From contig NZ_AUAV01000024.1 of assembly GCF_000428905.1 (NCBI RefSeq), forward strand, positions 1-64,000: a stretch of 64,000 bases of DNA. The letters run 5' to 3'. Below the pieces are notes generated by a model that did not search any database, was not told the origin of the DNA, and saw only the letters and a list, made by a program, of their open reading frames with translations. Each line of letters begins with the position of its first letter. The stretch's first letter is position 1. The position numbers were made by a program, and so were the translations under genes. Shown here in pieces: positions 1 through 8,456 of this stretch. The DNA comes from Brumicola pallidula DSM 14239 = ACAM 615. Lineage in GTDB: Bacteria > Pseudomonadota > Gammaproteobacteria > Enterobacterales > Alteromonadaceae.

Positions 1-221
1 CACCTATTAGTGAACTATCCGCCTAAAGTGGCAGTGTCGAAACTGGTGAACAGCCTCAAGGGGATATCGAGTTTAATGATCCGGAAGAAAAAATATCCAA
101 GCATTCAAAAAAAGCTATGGGGGGCGCATTGTGGTCGCCTAGCTACTTTGCGGGGAGCTGTGGTGGTGCGCCAATTGCTGTGATCCGCAAGTACATCGAG
201 CAACAGCAAACGCCACACTAA
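1..221 (+). pseudogene. IS200/IS605-family transposase TnpA, C-terminal remnant
   Basis: The first frame reads a protein with VNYPPKVAVSKLVNSLKG followed by a Lys-rich stretch and KKLW, which is the C-terminal half of the small HUH (Y1) transposases of the IS200/IS605 family. At about 119-124 the run of G has six bases where the family pattern LWGGxLWSPSYF needs seven; after that point the matching peptide (WSPSYFAGSCGGAPI, then IRKYIEQQQTPH) continues in another frame and stops at 219-221. The gene therefore appears frameshifted, and its 5' part lies outside the window. A base error in the G run is the alternative explanation. Confidence 0.8.
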
Positions 222-304
222 AACAAATGGACGGCTTCGCCATCCGAGCTATCCATCCGAGCTATCCATCCCCGCCCTGAACGACGAGGCTTTCCGCTCA
301 ATTC
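222..304 (+). mobile_element. Probable right end of the IS200/IS605 element
   Basis: The bases after the transposase stop carry two perfect tandem copies of a 13-base unit, CATCCGAGCTATC (241-266), preceded by a GC-rich GGCTTCGCCATCC stretch, and end in CGCTCAATT. Elements of this family end in a subterminal hairpin without terminal inverted repeats or target duplication. The exact end cannot be fixed here; it lies near 300-306, where a different open frame starts on the other strand. Confidence 0.5.
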
Positions 305-410
305 CGGTAAAATTTTCCACTTCACGGGATTCAGTTTGAGATAAAAATACAGAACAAGCACCTTGTAAAAGTGCTAAGGATAAAATGATTGAGAGGATTA
401 TATATTTCAT
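305..410 (-). pseudogene. DUF2807-type lipoprotein, N-terminal fragment cut by the IS
   Basis: From the ATG at 408-410 the minus strand encodes a lipoprotein signal peptide (MKYIILSIILSLALLQGAC, lipobox LQGAC) followed by ESREVENFTGI. That last peptide matches the opening of DUF2807 (head GIN domain) proteins, where a Glu-Arg-Glu-Val stretch and FTGI lead into the beta-helix. The frame then runs into the IS right end and stops in sequence unlike the family. The reading is that an IS200-type element inserted about 35 codons into the gene. Family assignment rests on a short motif only. Confidence 0.5.
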
Positions 411-478
411 GCACGGCTCAATGATTAGCTGGATAATGAGGTTATTTTGCCGCATTAAAAGAACAATCGTTAGAGCGC

Positions 479-502
479 TTTGTCATCAATTGAGATGACA
501 AA
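479..502. repeat. Perfect 9-bp inverted repeat (possible operator)
   Basis: TTTGTCATC and GATGACAAA pair perfectly around a 6-base centre (AATTGA). There is no following T run, so it is not an obvious terminator. It lies upstream of the broken lipoprotein gene and could be a repressor site or a cruciform; no regulator is assigned. Confidence 0.4.
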
Positions 503-511
503 TGTCATGCT

Positions 512-554
512 GTTGAGGTTGAGGTTGAGGTTGAGGTTGAGGTTGAGGTTGAGG
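512..554. repeat. Hexanucleotide tandem repeat (GTTGAG)7
   Basis: Seven perfect head-to-tail GTTGAG units run from 512 to 553. The length is a multiple of three, so change in copy number would not shift a frame; here the repeat lies in an intergenic stretch and makes an artefactual Leu-Arg repeat frame. Perfect short repeats of this length are prone to slippage. Confidence 0.9.
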
Positions 555-977
555 ATAATTAACGACAGCTTTATAGTTTGGTCAACCGCATTATTAAAAT
601 CCAGAGTGGGTAGTGGCCAGTTTTCGACTTTTTCCAAGCCTAAAGTAAAGTGTTTTTTATAAATGAAATTAAACTAATATTGGCATTGCGCCAATTTATG
701 GTGATATTTAAGTCGTTTAAAAGTATGGTTATGACTCAAAAAACCAATACTATGACCCTTCGATTTACGTAACAACAATGCTTGCATTTTTAGGCTTTAT
801 TTATAGTTTTTGTTCATTAATCCAGCGTGTTTGCTAATTAAATCACCGGATATGTAGCGTAAATAGTAATCTTTATTAAATACATCGCATCACCAATTAA
901 ATGAACCAAGCCAAGTAAAGAAAACGTATCTAAGCAAATTATAAACAACACTATAGACAGTTAAAAAAGGAATATGG
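555..977. other. Intergenic region upstream of the amidase gene
   Basis: AT-rich DNA with no supported gene. It should contain the amidase promoter, but no clear -35/-10 pair stands out. The ribosome binding site AAAGGA lies just before the ATG at 978. Confidence 0.5.
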
Positions 978-2723
978 ATGAATCAGTCAGCTAGCATGCA
1001 CAAACACGAGAGTAAGTTAGGGTCATACAAAATAGCCCTATTGCTGTGCCTAATAAGTTTAACGGGTCTTCTTTCAAGCCAAACAATGGCGTTCACTGCG
1101 GCTCAAAAACAAAATTCAAGTGCACAAATGGCGACTGAAGTTAGCCCCAAACACACAGCGGTAGTTGCGAATGCTGTGCTGATGACACCGTCGATTTTGG
1201 ATCTTAGTGCTACGCAGCAAGCAACGTTGATCAGTCAGGGTAAACTTAGCTCAACTGAACTCGTGTCAGCCTACTTGACTCGCATTGAAGCTATGGATAG
1301 AAAGGGTCCGAGTGTTCAGTCGATATTATCACTTAACCCGAATGCGCTAGGTGAGGCAAAACAAAAAGATGCTGAGGTTGCCCAAGGTAAAACACTGGGA
1401 CGTTTGCATGGTATTCCGATCCTCGTTAAGGACAACATTGAAACAAGTGAGTTACCAACAACGGCCGGCGCTATTGCTTTGGCCGAAAACAACACCCAAC
1501 GCGACGCACCTATCATTGCTAGATTAAAAGCCGAAGGCGCAATCATCTTAGGCAAAACCAACTTGTCACAATGGGCAAACTTTCGCTCGAACGATTCCAT
1601 CAGTGGTTGGAGCGCACTGGGTGGTCAAACTCGCAATCCACATAGCCTTGACCGTTCTCCTTGCGGCTCGTCTGCGGGTTCAGGTGCAGCAATCGCGGCT
1701 CAGTTTGCGTCTCTGGCTATCGGTACAGAAACCAACGGCTCTATTATTTGCCCTGCTGCAATGAATGGCATTGTGGGTGTCAAGCCGACGGTGGGGTTAT
1801 TATCACGCACTCATATTGTGCCTATTTCAGTAACGCAAGATACCGCAGGTCCTATGACACGTTTTGTTGAAGACGCTGCGCTCATGCTGTCCATTATGGC
1901 TGGTACCGATCCTGCAGACCCTTACACAAAGCTCGCGGACGGCCGCAAGCGCGACTACACAAGTGACTTAGACAAGCCCTTAAAAGGCAAGCGTATCGGT
2001 GTTTTTACCGCGGTGCAAGGTAACCATCCAGCAATTATTAGTGCATTCGAAGCATCGGCAAAAACCATGCAAGCTTTAGGTGCAGAATTAGTGATTATAG
2101 AAAAATTTGAGACGCCTGAAGGCTTTTGGGATAAGGCGCTCAATGTGTTGCTAAGCGAATTTAAGCATGAATTAAACCTCTACTTAGAACTAGCAGCACC
2201 CGCAGTAAAAGCACGAACCTTAGCCGACTTAATTGAATTCAATAAAGCTAACACTCGCGAAATGGTGTTATTCGACCAAAGTCTGTTTGAACAATCACAA
2301 GTAACCACAGGGTACGACAAAGACTATCTCGACACGGTCGCCTTTTTACAAAACGCGACTAGAAAACAAGGAATTGATTTACTACTCACTAAATACAACG
2401 TCGATGCGATTATGATGCCCAGTCGAACCCCAGCATTTTTAATCGACCCTGTTTTTGGCGACAACTTTGCTGGCGGCAGTGCAGGTGCAGGTTGGTTAGC
2501 AGCCATTGCAGGCTATCCGCACGTCAGCATTCCCATGGGTGAAATGAAAGGATTGCCTATCAACCTTAGTTTTATGGGAAAGGCTTGGGACGAAGCACTG
2601 CTATTAAACTTGGCGTATCACTACGAAAAAGAAACCAAGGCGATAATTAAACCTAGTTTTGCGGTCGGCGCATACTATACGTCTTATTTTAGAGAAGCGA
2701 TGCGACCTTTGAAGAAAAATTAA
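978..2723 (+). CDS. Secreted amidase-signature enzyme, peptide amidase-like
   Basis: The 581-residue protein has an N-terminal hydrophobic segment (about residues 17-38), so it is probably exported. It then follows the amidase-signature fold with the Ser-cisSer-Lys triad: Lys151 in LVKDNIET, cis-Ser231 in the CGSSAGSG loop, and nucleophile Ser255 in GTETNGSI. The spacing and wording around the triad (GGQTRNP, SPCGSSAGS, QDTAGPM) resemble the peptide amidase of Stenotrophomonas, which removes C-terminal amides from peptides, more than GatA. GatB/GatC partners are absent, which also argues against a role in tRNA-Gln amidation. The start is supported by AAAGGA six bases upstream. The natural substrate is not known. 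Confidence 0.85.
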   Translation: MNQSASMHKHESKLGSYKIALLLCLISLTGLLSSQTMAFTAAQKQNSSAQMATEVSPKHTAVVANAVLMTPSILDLSATQQATLISQGKLSSTELVSAYLTRIEAMDRKGPSVQSILSLNPNALGEAKQKDAEVAQGKTLGRLHGIPILVKDNIETSELPTTAGAIALAENNTQRDAPIIARLKAEGAIILGKTNLSQWANFRSNDSISGWSALGGQTRNPHSLDRSPCGSSAGSGAAIAAQFASLAIGTETNGSIICPAAMNGIVGVKPTVGLLSRTHIVPISVTQDTAGPMTRFVEDAALMLSIMAGTDPADPYTKLADGRKRDYTSDLDKPLKGKRIGVFTAVQGNHPAIISAFEASAKTMQALGAELVIIEKFETPEGFWDKALNVLLSEFKHELNLYLELAAPAVKARTLADLIEFNKANTREMVLFDQSLFEQSQVTTGYDKDYLDTVAFLQNATRKQGIDLLLTKYNVDAIMMPSRTPAFLIDPVFGDNFAGGSAGAGWLAAIAGYPHVSIPMGEMKGLPINLSFMGKAWDEALLLNLAYHYEKETKAIIKPSFAVGAYYTSYFREAMRPLKKN

Positions 2724-2782
2724 TCGCTGCCTATTAACAAGTCTGTAAGTCTGAAATAACAGTGAACTAGTCAAAAGCGCAT

Positions 2783-2812
2783 AAAAAAGGCTGCTTATGA
2801 AGCAGCCTTTTT
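2783..2812. terminator. Bidirectional intrinsic terminator between amidase and HiPIP genes
   Basis: An 8-bp perfect stem (GGCTGCTT / AAGCAGCC) with a 3-base ATG loop is flanked by A6 on the left and T5 on the right, so it can end transcription from both converging genes. Confidence 0.9.
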
Positions 2813-2842
2813 CAATTCAGCTTAAATTTTGCTCAGCGCAAC

Positions 2843-3136
2843 CTATGCCGCTTTCTGCATCCAAGCTGAACACCAACCTTTAGCATTCACTAGTTTGCCT
2901 GGGAAAATTCCGCAAGGACGCCATTCTTGACCGTCTTCACCTTGTATGTATTGGCAATTTGAACAGTAGTGACCTTCCACTGCTGACTCGTGGACATATT
3001 TTAGTGCGACAGCAGTTGGGTCATCTAATTTAATCTGCTCTTGTGCATTAGCGCGCAGTGCAACGCCGCCAAGAGTTAAGCCGATAAGAGTAGAGCCTGA
3101 TAATTTTAAAAAGTCACGACGATTAACATTGTTCAT
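2843..3136 (-). CDS. High-potential iron-sulfur protein (HiPIP)
   Basis: A 97-residue protein with a Tat-type signal (NRRDFLKLSG, then a hydrophobic segment to ANA at about residue 31). The mature part of about 65 residues holds four cysteines at 58, 61, 75 and 89, in the order CxxC, PCGIFPG, GWCSAW. This is the [4Fe-4S] ligand pattern of HiPIPs, which carry electrons in the periplasm. The ATG at 3134-3136 is preferred over the longer open frame because it places the twin-arginine motif near the N-terminus. It is a single gene convergent with the amidase gene. The electron donor and acceptor are unknown; periplasmic heme proteins encoded later in the window are possible but unproven partners. 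Confidence 0.9.
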   Translation of the reverse strand: MNNVNRRDFLKLSGSTLIGLTLGGVALRANAQEQIKLDDPTAVALKYVHESAVEGHYCSNCQYIQGEDGQEWRPCGIFPGKLVNAKGWCSAWMQKAA

Positions 3137-3496
3137 AGTGCGTATCCCAATTTGTAGACGAAAATAGAAATGATTCTCTTTTACACTACCCCTAAAATGC
3201 AAAAACTCGCCAGATAGAGGCGAGTTCTTAGGAATAGTGAAGTTTTTTATGCTTCTGTTTATACTTATACAGAAAAAATTTAGATCCATCCAGTTAAATT
3301 AAATAAATAAGGTGTTTTTGAACTCTCGTTTTATCAGTTTATATGCCTGCAACCAACATCTTAACTAATCGTCATCAATAAAGCGCTGGTCAAGGGGCAA
3401 ACTGATTAAGAGCCAAACGATAAATGTTAAAACGCGAACAGCGACGCCACAAACCAACGGTAATTACTCTGAATATAGTATCATTATTACGCGTTA
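3137..3496. other. Intergenic region upstream of the HiPIP gene
   Basis: About 360 bases without a supported gene; it should hold the HiPIP promoter. At 3170-3178 it has ATGATTCTC, also seen before the heme/DUF1501 operon; this resembles part of a Fur box but is too short to call. Confidence 0.35.
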
Positions 3497-4189
3497 CTAC
3501 GTCTCTTTAGGCGGCATAATAAATGGTTTCTCATTCGTTTTGGCGTATCCCAAACGAGCAATTCGATGGCTTAAGTGATAAGAGTCTAAAGACGAAATCG
3601 CCACCGATCCAGCAGCTTCAATATCGACATAGCCATCTTCGCTAACCCAATAAGGCTCTACAATTACCTCCACCACCTGGCCAATCACCAGCTCAGTTTG
3701 ATTAATTGCTAACAACTGAATATCTTGCACCTGCATGCCAAGCTTAATGCGTGACTCCAACACATACGGTGCCTTTACCTGATCCGTTGTTTGCGGCGTT
3801 AGCCCTATTTCTTCAAACTCACTCACCTGCGGATCAAACCTCGCTGATGCCCAGTGCGCCTTTTCAACAATGGAAGCGCATATATGGTTAATTGTATATT
3901 CACCCGTATCTTTAATATTTTGCAGGGTATCGCGAGGTACCGTATGTGGACGCATTATCATTCCTAATAGAGGTGGATGCGCACCAATATGAAAAACAGA
4001 ACTGACAATAGCCAAGTTATCAACGCCTCTGGTACCGTCTTTACTGCTAGGAGAGCGCGTACCAATTAGGTTACCACTTTTAAAACCGGACAATGAATTA
4101 ATAAAGTTGGCCCTAACGCGTTGCTCCATATTATCAATGTCGCTTGCGTTAAAATACTTTGGATCCGCTTTAACCTGCTTTTTGTTCAT
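3497..4189 (-). CDS. Flavin reductase-like (FMN-binding split barrel) protein
   Basis: The 230-residue protein has the layout of flavin-reductase-like split-barrel proteins: an N-terminal strand region with NSLSGFKSGNLIGT, then VSSVFHIGAHPPLLGMIMRP and GEYTINHI, which correspond to the segments that wrap FMN. The C-terminal third (DSYHLSHRIARLGYAK) is typical of the longer DIM6/NTAB-type members. The start at 4189 lies one base after the stop of the upstream gene, so the two are probably translationally coupled. Such proteins reduce or bind flavin, sometimes for a partner oxygenase; no partner gene is adjacent. Confidence 0.75.
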   Translation of the reverse strand: MNKKQVKADPKYFNASDIDNMEQRVRANFINSLSGFKSGNLIGTRSPSSKDGTRGVDNLAIVSSVFHIGAHPPLLGMIMRPHTVPRDTLQNIKDTGEYTINHICASIVEKAHWASARFDPQVSEFEEIGLTPQTTDQVKAPYVLESRIKLGMQVQDIQLLAINQTELVIGQVVEVIVEPYWVSEDGYVDIEAAGSVAISSLDSYHLSHRIARLGYAKTNEKPFIMPPKET

Positions 4190-4190
4190 T

Positions 4191-4382
4191 TCAATCATCA
4201 TCCCTTTTGGCAATAATCTCAATACCAAAGCCATTGTCGATAATACTCAGCTCGATGGGGGAGCAGCAAATGTGACAATCAACGATTTGTTGTTGCCCAA
4301 TATCGTTTGCTTCATCAATCTCCAATTCGTTATAAGTCATACAATATGGACATTCAAATTTTTCAGCGATACTTAGCGTCAT
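4191..4382 (-). CDS. CPXCG-motif small cysteine-rich protein
   Basis: A 63-residue protein with two Cys pairs (CPYC near residue 11, DCHICCSPIE near residue 36), the pattern of CPXCG-motif zinc-ribbon-like proteins. The ATG at 4380-4382 has a good Shine-Dalgarno (AGGG, seven bases upstream), while the longer frame does not. It overlaps nothing but nearly abuts the flavin reductase-like gene, so the two form a likely operon. Its function is unknown. Confidence 0.7.
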   Translation of the reverse strand: MTLSIAEKFECPYCMTYNELEIDEANDIGQQQIVDCHICCSPIELSIIDNGFGIEIIAKRDDD

Positions 4383-4731
4383 TTTATTACCCTGTAAACA
4401 TATATCTTTTAAACACAACAGCCTAAAAAAACGGCCATTTTCACACCGCACTCACGTTCAGCGGATTAACGAGTGCATCATTAATTTTGTCGTCACGTTG
4501 CTCAATCTAACATGGTCTACTACGAATAGAATGTTAACTTGGACGTATTCATGGCTATAAAATTTTTAGCAGGATCGGATAACGCTATTGGCCTCTGGCC
4601 CGAGCGTCTGCATAGAACGTCAGATACCCCGCCGAATAAAAAAATCAAAGAACCGAAAATTTTAATTACAACAAAACACTGTATATGCAGACAGTTATTT
4701 AGTATGCTAATTCTTTTTTGGTAGCAAAATT
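4383..4731. other. Intergenic region with divergent promoters
   Basis: About 350 bases between the divergent CPXCG and nuclease genes. An open frame at 4539-4724 has no family resemblance and no good ribosome site and is not called. Confidence 0.4.
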
Positions 4732-6909
4732 ATGCAGCGGCCCTTACCCACTTATTATTATTTGAGTCATTTTCATGAATTTTTAAAGTTTGTCACGGGC
4801 CCTTGTAACGCTTTATTAGATGGCAATGACATACAATTCATTGACGATTTCATGGCCCTTTCGAAACACCAGCAATGCCTAGTTGTTCGTTTTATTAATC
4901 GTAAGTCGATATTTGTAAAAGCCACGTCTTATGCTTACGAAGAAATCGAAGATATTCCCGATAATCTTAATTTTTTATTTCAACAACATTGGTTTATGCC
5001 AGTGCAATCAAAAAATATTGAAGCCTTTATAAATCACCTCACCAAACACGAAATCATTCAGGTCATCGATGAATTAAACGCGCCAAGCTTTACTGAAAAG
5101 CCAACATTGATGTATAAAAAATCCCAAGCCAAAGGCATATTAGCTGCCTGCATCTTAGATCCAGCTTACGTAAATGATGTCCACAAAACCGCTGTTGCAA
5201 GGTCGTATTGGCAAGAAAATTTTGAACAACATATTAGTTATTTTTTGTATCTCTATTTTGGTAATTTCAGATCTAAATTGAATCAATTTTCAATGCGTGA
5301 CTTAGGGGTTATGCGCACTCGTAAGGAGCAAGCGCAAGTACTTGCTAGATTCGCCGACATTGCCAGCGCAAAATCAGCTTTTGTAATGCACTCGCGATTA
5401 AATGACATACGCAGCGAATTGCCTTTATTGACCCACTCAACGACCCTAAACCAACTTCAGACGTTGCCAAGCCCTGTAGGATCCAAAGCAGTTGAATTGG
5501 ATGCCAAGGTACAATTTTTACTGGCTTGCGAGTTATTGAAACAAGATGCAACTGACGCCATCCGAGTTCTCAAAACGATAAACACCGATATAGCGCAGGA
5601 AAAATGGGCGCGGGAAGCTTACAAGCTGGGTCAGAAGGACGAAGTTGAAGCTGAACTAGAACGCATAATAGAAGCCCCATTATCTGAAGACTTATTAGCC
5701 TTTGCTGAAGACTTTTTAGCGCGTAAGTATCACAAGAAACGCACCAGTATATTGACTGATATGTTGCGCGAAAACAGCCAAACGATCCTTATTGACGAAA
5801 TGCACAAAGGAGCCGTTGAACGCGGTGTCGTGGCTTATTATGAACAACGAAAATGCAGCGCCTTTCGCACCGAAAATGAATTATGGCGCGGGTTATTTGG
5901 CTTGTATTTCTGGCATGAAATATACGAACTACAAGGCTTAGGATTAACCAACGAGTTTGAACATATACCGGCATCGCTGAAAACAAATCAATTTTATGAA
6001 TTTGCCTCAAAGCAAATCGATGAGCGCCTTAAAAGCACAGACACAAAGGCCAAGTTGATCCAGCAACTGTCGTTGTCCGCGGCAAAAAATTATGGTCAGG
6101 GTAATATTGTATTTAGATGGCGAAAAAACATATTGGAACGCCTTATTTTACTGATTAACTACAGTAAATTAGAGGCATTATTGGCGTTATTAGAAGCCAT
6201 GACTCAAGATTGGAAAAACTTGAGTGATGGGTTTCCGGATTTAATGCTGATAGATAATGAAAAGCTGCGTTTTGAAGAGGTAAAATCAGAGGGTGACCAA
6301 TTGCGTCGCAATCAACTTCTCAGCATACAAAAGCTCCGCAGCTTCGGCTTTGATGTGCGTATTACCAATGTAAATTGGACTGTCGATCCCATGCAGCCTT
6401 ATGCCGTCATAGATATTGAGACTACAGGCGGCAAAGCACAGCATCATCGTATCACCGAGGTGGGTATTGTTAAAATGATTGGCGGCGAAGTGGTGGCTCA
6501 ATGGCAATCATTAATAAATCCTCAGCGGCGTATTCCACACAATATTACGTCATTAACCGGTATAGACAACGACATGGTAGCTGAGGCTCCCTTATTTGCG
6601 GAAGTGGCTGACGATATTGATGAATTCACACAAGGATGTGTGTTTGTTGCACATAACGTTAATTTCGATTACGGCTTTATTAAAGAAGAATTTAATCGCT
6701 TGGAGCGCCACTTTCGACGACCAAAACTGTGCACCGTTAGAGAAATGCGAAAACACTACAAGGGCCTGCCCTCATATTCTTTGGCAAATCTCACCAAACA
6801 TTTTAGTATTGATATGCAACGTCATCACCGCGCAATGTCAGATGCCATTGCTGCAGGTGAATTATTAAATATGGTGAACGAAAAGCGCCTTAAAGATAGA
6901 CTATCTTGA
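4732..6909 (+). CDS. FAN1-like VRR-NUC nuclease fused to a DEDDh 3'-5' exonuclease
   Basis: The 725-residue protein has two catalytic parts. Residues about 490-555 form a VRR-NUC domain with the PD-(D/E)xK site Asp503 (GFPD), Glu516 and Lys518 (FEEVKSEGD); the roughly 480 residues before it resemble the helical N-terminal part of FAN1-type structure-specific nucleases. Residues about 556-720 are a DnaQ-like exonuclease with all five DEDDh residues: Asp561 and Glu563 (DIETTG), Asp646 (NVNFDYGF), His699 and Asp704 (HHRAMSDA). It would cut branched or crosslinked DNA and then trim 3' ends. The fusion is seen directly; a role in crosslink or branch repair is inferred from FAN1. Confidence 0.85.
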   Translation: MQRPLPTYYYLSHFHEFLKFVTGPCNALLDGNDIQFIDDFMALSKHQQCLVVRFINRKSIFVKATSYAYEEIEDIPDNLNFLFQQHWFMPVQSKNIEAFINHLTKHEIIQVIDELNAPSFTEKPTLMYKKSQAKGILAACILDPAYVNDVHKTAVARSYWQENFEQHISYFLYLYFGNFRSKLNQFSMRDLGVMRTRKEQAQVLARFADIASAKSAFVMHSRLNDIRSELPLLTHSTTLNQLQTLPSPVGSKAVELDAKVQFLLACELLKQDATDAIRVLKTINTDIAQEKWAREAYKLGQKDEVEAELERIIEAPLSEDLLAFAEDFLARKYHKKRTSILTDMLRENSQTILIDEMHKGAVERGVVAYYEQRKCSAFRTENELWRGLFGLYFWHEIYELQGLGLTNEFEHIPASLKTNQFYEFASKQIDERLKSTDTKAKLIQQLSLSAAKNYGQGNIVFRWRKNILERLILLINYSKLEALLALLEAMTQDWKNLSDGFPDLMLIDNEKLRFEEVKSEGDQLRRNQLLSIQKLRSFGFDVRITNVNWTVDPMQPYAVIDIETTGGKAQHHRITEVGIVKMIGGEVVAQWQSLINPQRRIPHNITSLTGIDNDMVAEAPLFAEVADDIDEFTQGCVFVAHNVNFDYGFIKEEFNRLERHFRRPKLCTVREMRKHYKGLPSYSLANLTKHFSIDMQRHHRAMSDAIAAGELLNMVNEKRLKDRLS

Positions 6910-7012
6910 GTTCTTTATAGATTTAAGCTCAATGATATTTCTTGCAATAGCAACTAATCCAAATCGCAAATATATAAGTAAAAATGTTATGCAGATAAGT
7001 TTTAAACAAAAA

Positions 7013-7276
7013 ATGAAGCAATTTAGCGATGATGAAACCTCGCGGATCATTGAAATGGCGTGGGAAGACCGCACGCCCTTTGAAGCTATCGAACGCTTAT
7101 TCGGCGTAACTGAGCCCCAAGTGATTGAAATTATGCGTCGCAATATTAAACGAAAAACCTTTAATAACTGGCGGGCTAGGGTGACTGGACGTAAAACAAA
7201 ACACCTTAAACTACGTAGTCCCGATGTCAGTCGTGGCTATTGCTCATCCCAATACAAAGCAGTGCGTAAACGCTAG
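7013..7276 (+). CDS. TIGR03643 family protein
   Basis: An 87-residue basic protein whose core, IIEMAWEDRTPFEAIE followed by MRRNIK and RVTGRKTKH, is characteristic of the TIGR03643 family of unknown function; the helical pattern suggests nucleic-acid binding. The ATG at 7013 puts the conserved part at the usual distance from the N-terminus; an ATG at 6989 is possible. Neither has a strong ribosome site. Confidence 0.75.
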   Translation: MKQFSDDETSRIIEMAWEDRTPFEAIERLFGVTEPQVIEIMRRNIKRKTFNNWRARVTGRKTKHLKLRSPDVSRGYCSSQYKAVRKR

Positions 7277-7283
7277 GCGTTTG

Positions 7284-8039
7284 CTATCTGCGACTTTCTA
7301 TATCATCAAAAATACCGCGTCTAAACTGCGCAGTTACGTCAAAGTACCATATGCTTTCTTGCTTAGTTTGAGGGTCTTCTACTTTAATCGCATTCATAGG
7401 CCTTTGTTCAAAATAAACAAGCGACTGCCCAATTGCGATCATTCCATTAAGTTGCACAAATGCGTATAAGTCATTAGTACTCGTAATGTAGAAAGCTGTC
7501 GCTGGGGTTGAGCCATCTCCTGAGCGCCAAATAGCGTCCATAAAACCGTCGAGTATTACGTTGTGATATTCCCCGTTCTCTTGCTGACCCGATTCAAAGT
7601 AACAAATCATTGCACCATAGTGACCGGTAATACTGGTATAATTTTGTTCTAAGATGAGCTCGGTAGATTGCAAACAAGCTTCCCAATTTTGTTCTTCTAT
7701 GCTGGCAAAAGCCACTAACTTTTGGGCTTGCTCAACGTTCCCATACGGGCTGTATTTTTTGGTTAGTGGATATATCCTAAGGATATCGTCAAAATCACTT
7801 GCTTGGGCCTCTTCACGCTCAAATTTAGCGACCAATGCATAATAGTCGGCGTCTGATTTAGCGTAATCCAGAATGTGTTGTTTTGCTTTACGCTGTTGTT
7901 CTTTTGCTGACACTGCTTGATTATTAGTTTCCGGTGAGGAGGATTGAGTTGTTGCATCAGTTGATCCACAGCCCGAAAAAACCAATGTTAAGATGATTAT
8001 GAAGAATACTTTTGTCATGGTTGAAGAGATCGTTAGCAT
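7284..8039 (-). CDS. Predicted lipoprotein of unknown function
   Basis: A hydrophobic leader ends in VFSGC, a lipoprotein signal, giving a protein of about 250 residues anchored in the membrane. The rest is acidic and helical, with no recognised domain; WEACLQSTELIL and YGAMICYFESGQ read like TPR-type helices. The ATG at 8039 is favoured by AGG eight bases upstream; an internal ATG at 8018 would give a shorter signal peptide. It stands alone between convergent and tandem neighbours. Confidence 0.65.
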   Translation of the reverse strand: MLTISSTMTKVFFIIILTLVFSGCGSTDATTQSSSPETNNQAVSAKEQQRKAKQHILDYAKSDADYYALVAKFEREEAQASDFDDILRIYPLTKKYSPYGNVEQAQKLVAFASIEEQNWEACLQSTELILEQNYTSITGHYGAMICYFESGQQENGEYHNVILDGFMDAIWRSGDGSTPATAFYITSTNDLYAFVQLNGMIAIGQSLVYFEQRPMNAIKVEDPQTKQESIWYFDVTAQFRRGIFDDIESRR

Positions 8040-8115
8040 ACTTGCTGCCTATTAAAAGTTTACAACCAACAGAATAAACTTCAACTAATTTGCAAAACCA
8101 CACACCGTGGATGAA

Positions 8116-8433
8116 TTAGTAACTCTCTGGTCGATACTTTTTGTGGAACGTTTTTATATATAGTCGTTCAACTTTATCACGGGCCCACGGTGTTCTGCGC
8201 AAAAATTTCAAACTACTTTTAATCGAAGGATCAGATTTAAAACAGTTAATGTTTATACGATAAGCCAAGCCCTCCCATCCGTACTGTTCCTCTAAGTTCT
8301 CCATAATCGTTTGCAGTTTAACGCCATGCAGCGGATTATTAGCTTGAGTATTGCCAGCGTCGTCATCGGTCTCAGGGGAAGTAGAAAAGGTTGAAGCTTC
8401 ATCTACTTCAACCTTTGATTTTTTATCGTTCAT
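8116..8433 (-). CDS. VF530 family DNA-binding protein (DUF2132)
   Basis: A 105-residue protein. The C-terminal 70 residues carry the VF530 signature: [44 protein letters not shown]. These proteins bind DNA in a structural study of Vibrio VF530; the cellular role is unclear. The N-terminal 33 residues are an acidic, Ser/Thr-rich tail not usual in the family. It lies 23 bases after the AgmX-like gene on the same strand and may be its last operon member by read-through. Confidence 0.85.
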   Translation of the reverse strand: MNDKKSKVEVDEASTFSTSPETDDDAGNTQANNPLHGVKLQTIMENLEEQYGWEGLAYRININCFKSDPSIKSSLKFLRRTPWARDKVERLYIKTFHKKYRPESY

Positions 8434-8456
8434 ATCAGCTCACTAGCTAGCGTTAA

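Noticed and set aside
480-662. Open frame with a Leu-Arg repeat
   Set aside because: The frame exists only because of the (GTTGAG)7 repeat; no family resemblance or ribosome site.
978-2723. Amidase as the GatA subunit of tRNA amidotransferase
   Set aside because: It has a signal peptide, no gatB/gatC nearby, and triad-flanking motifs closer to secreted peptide amidase.
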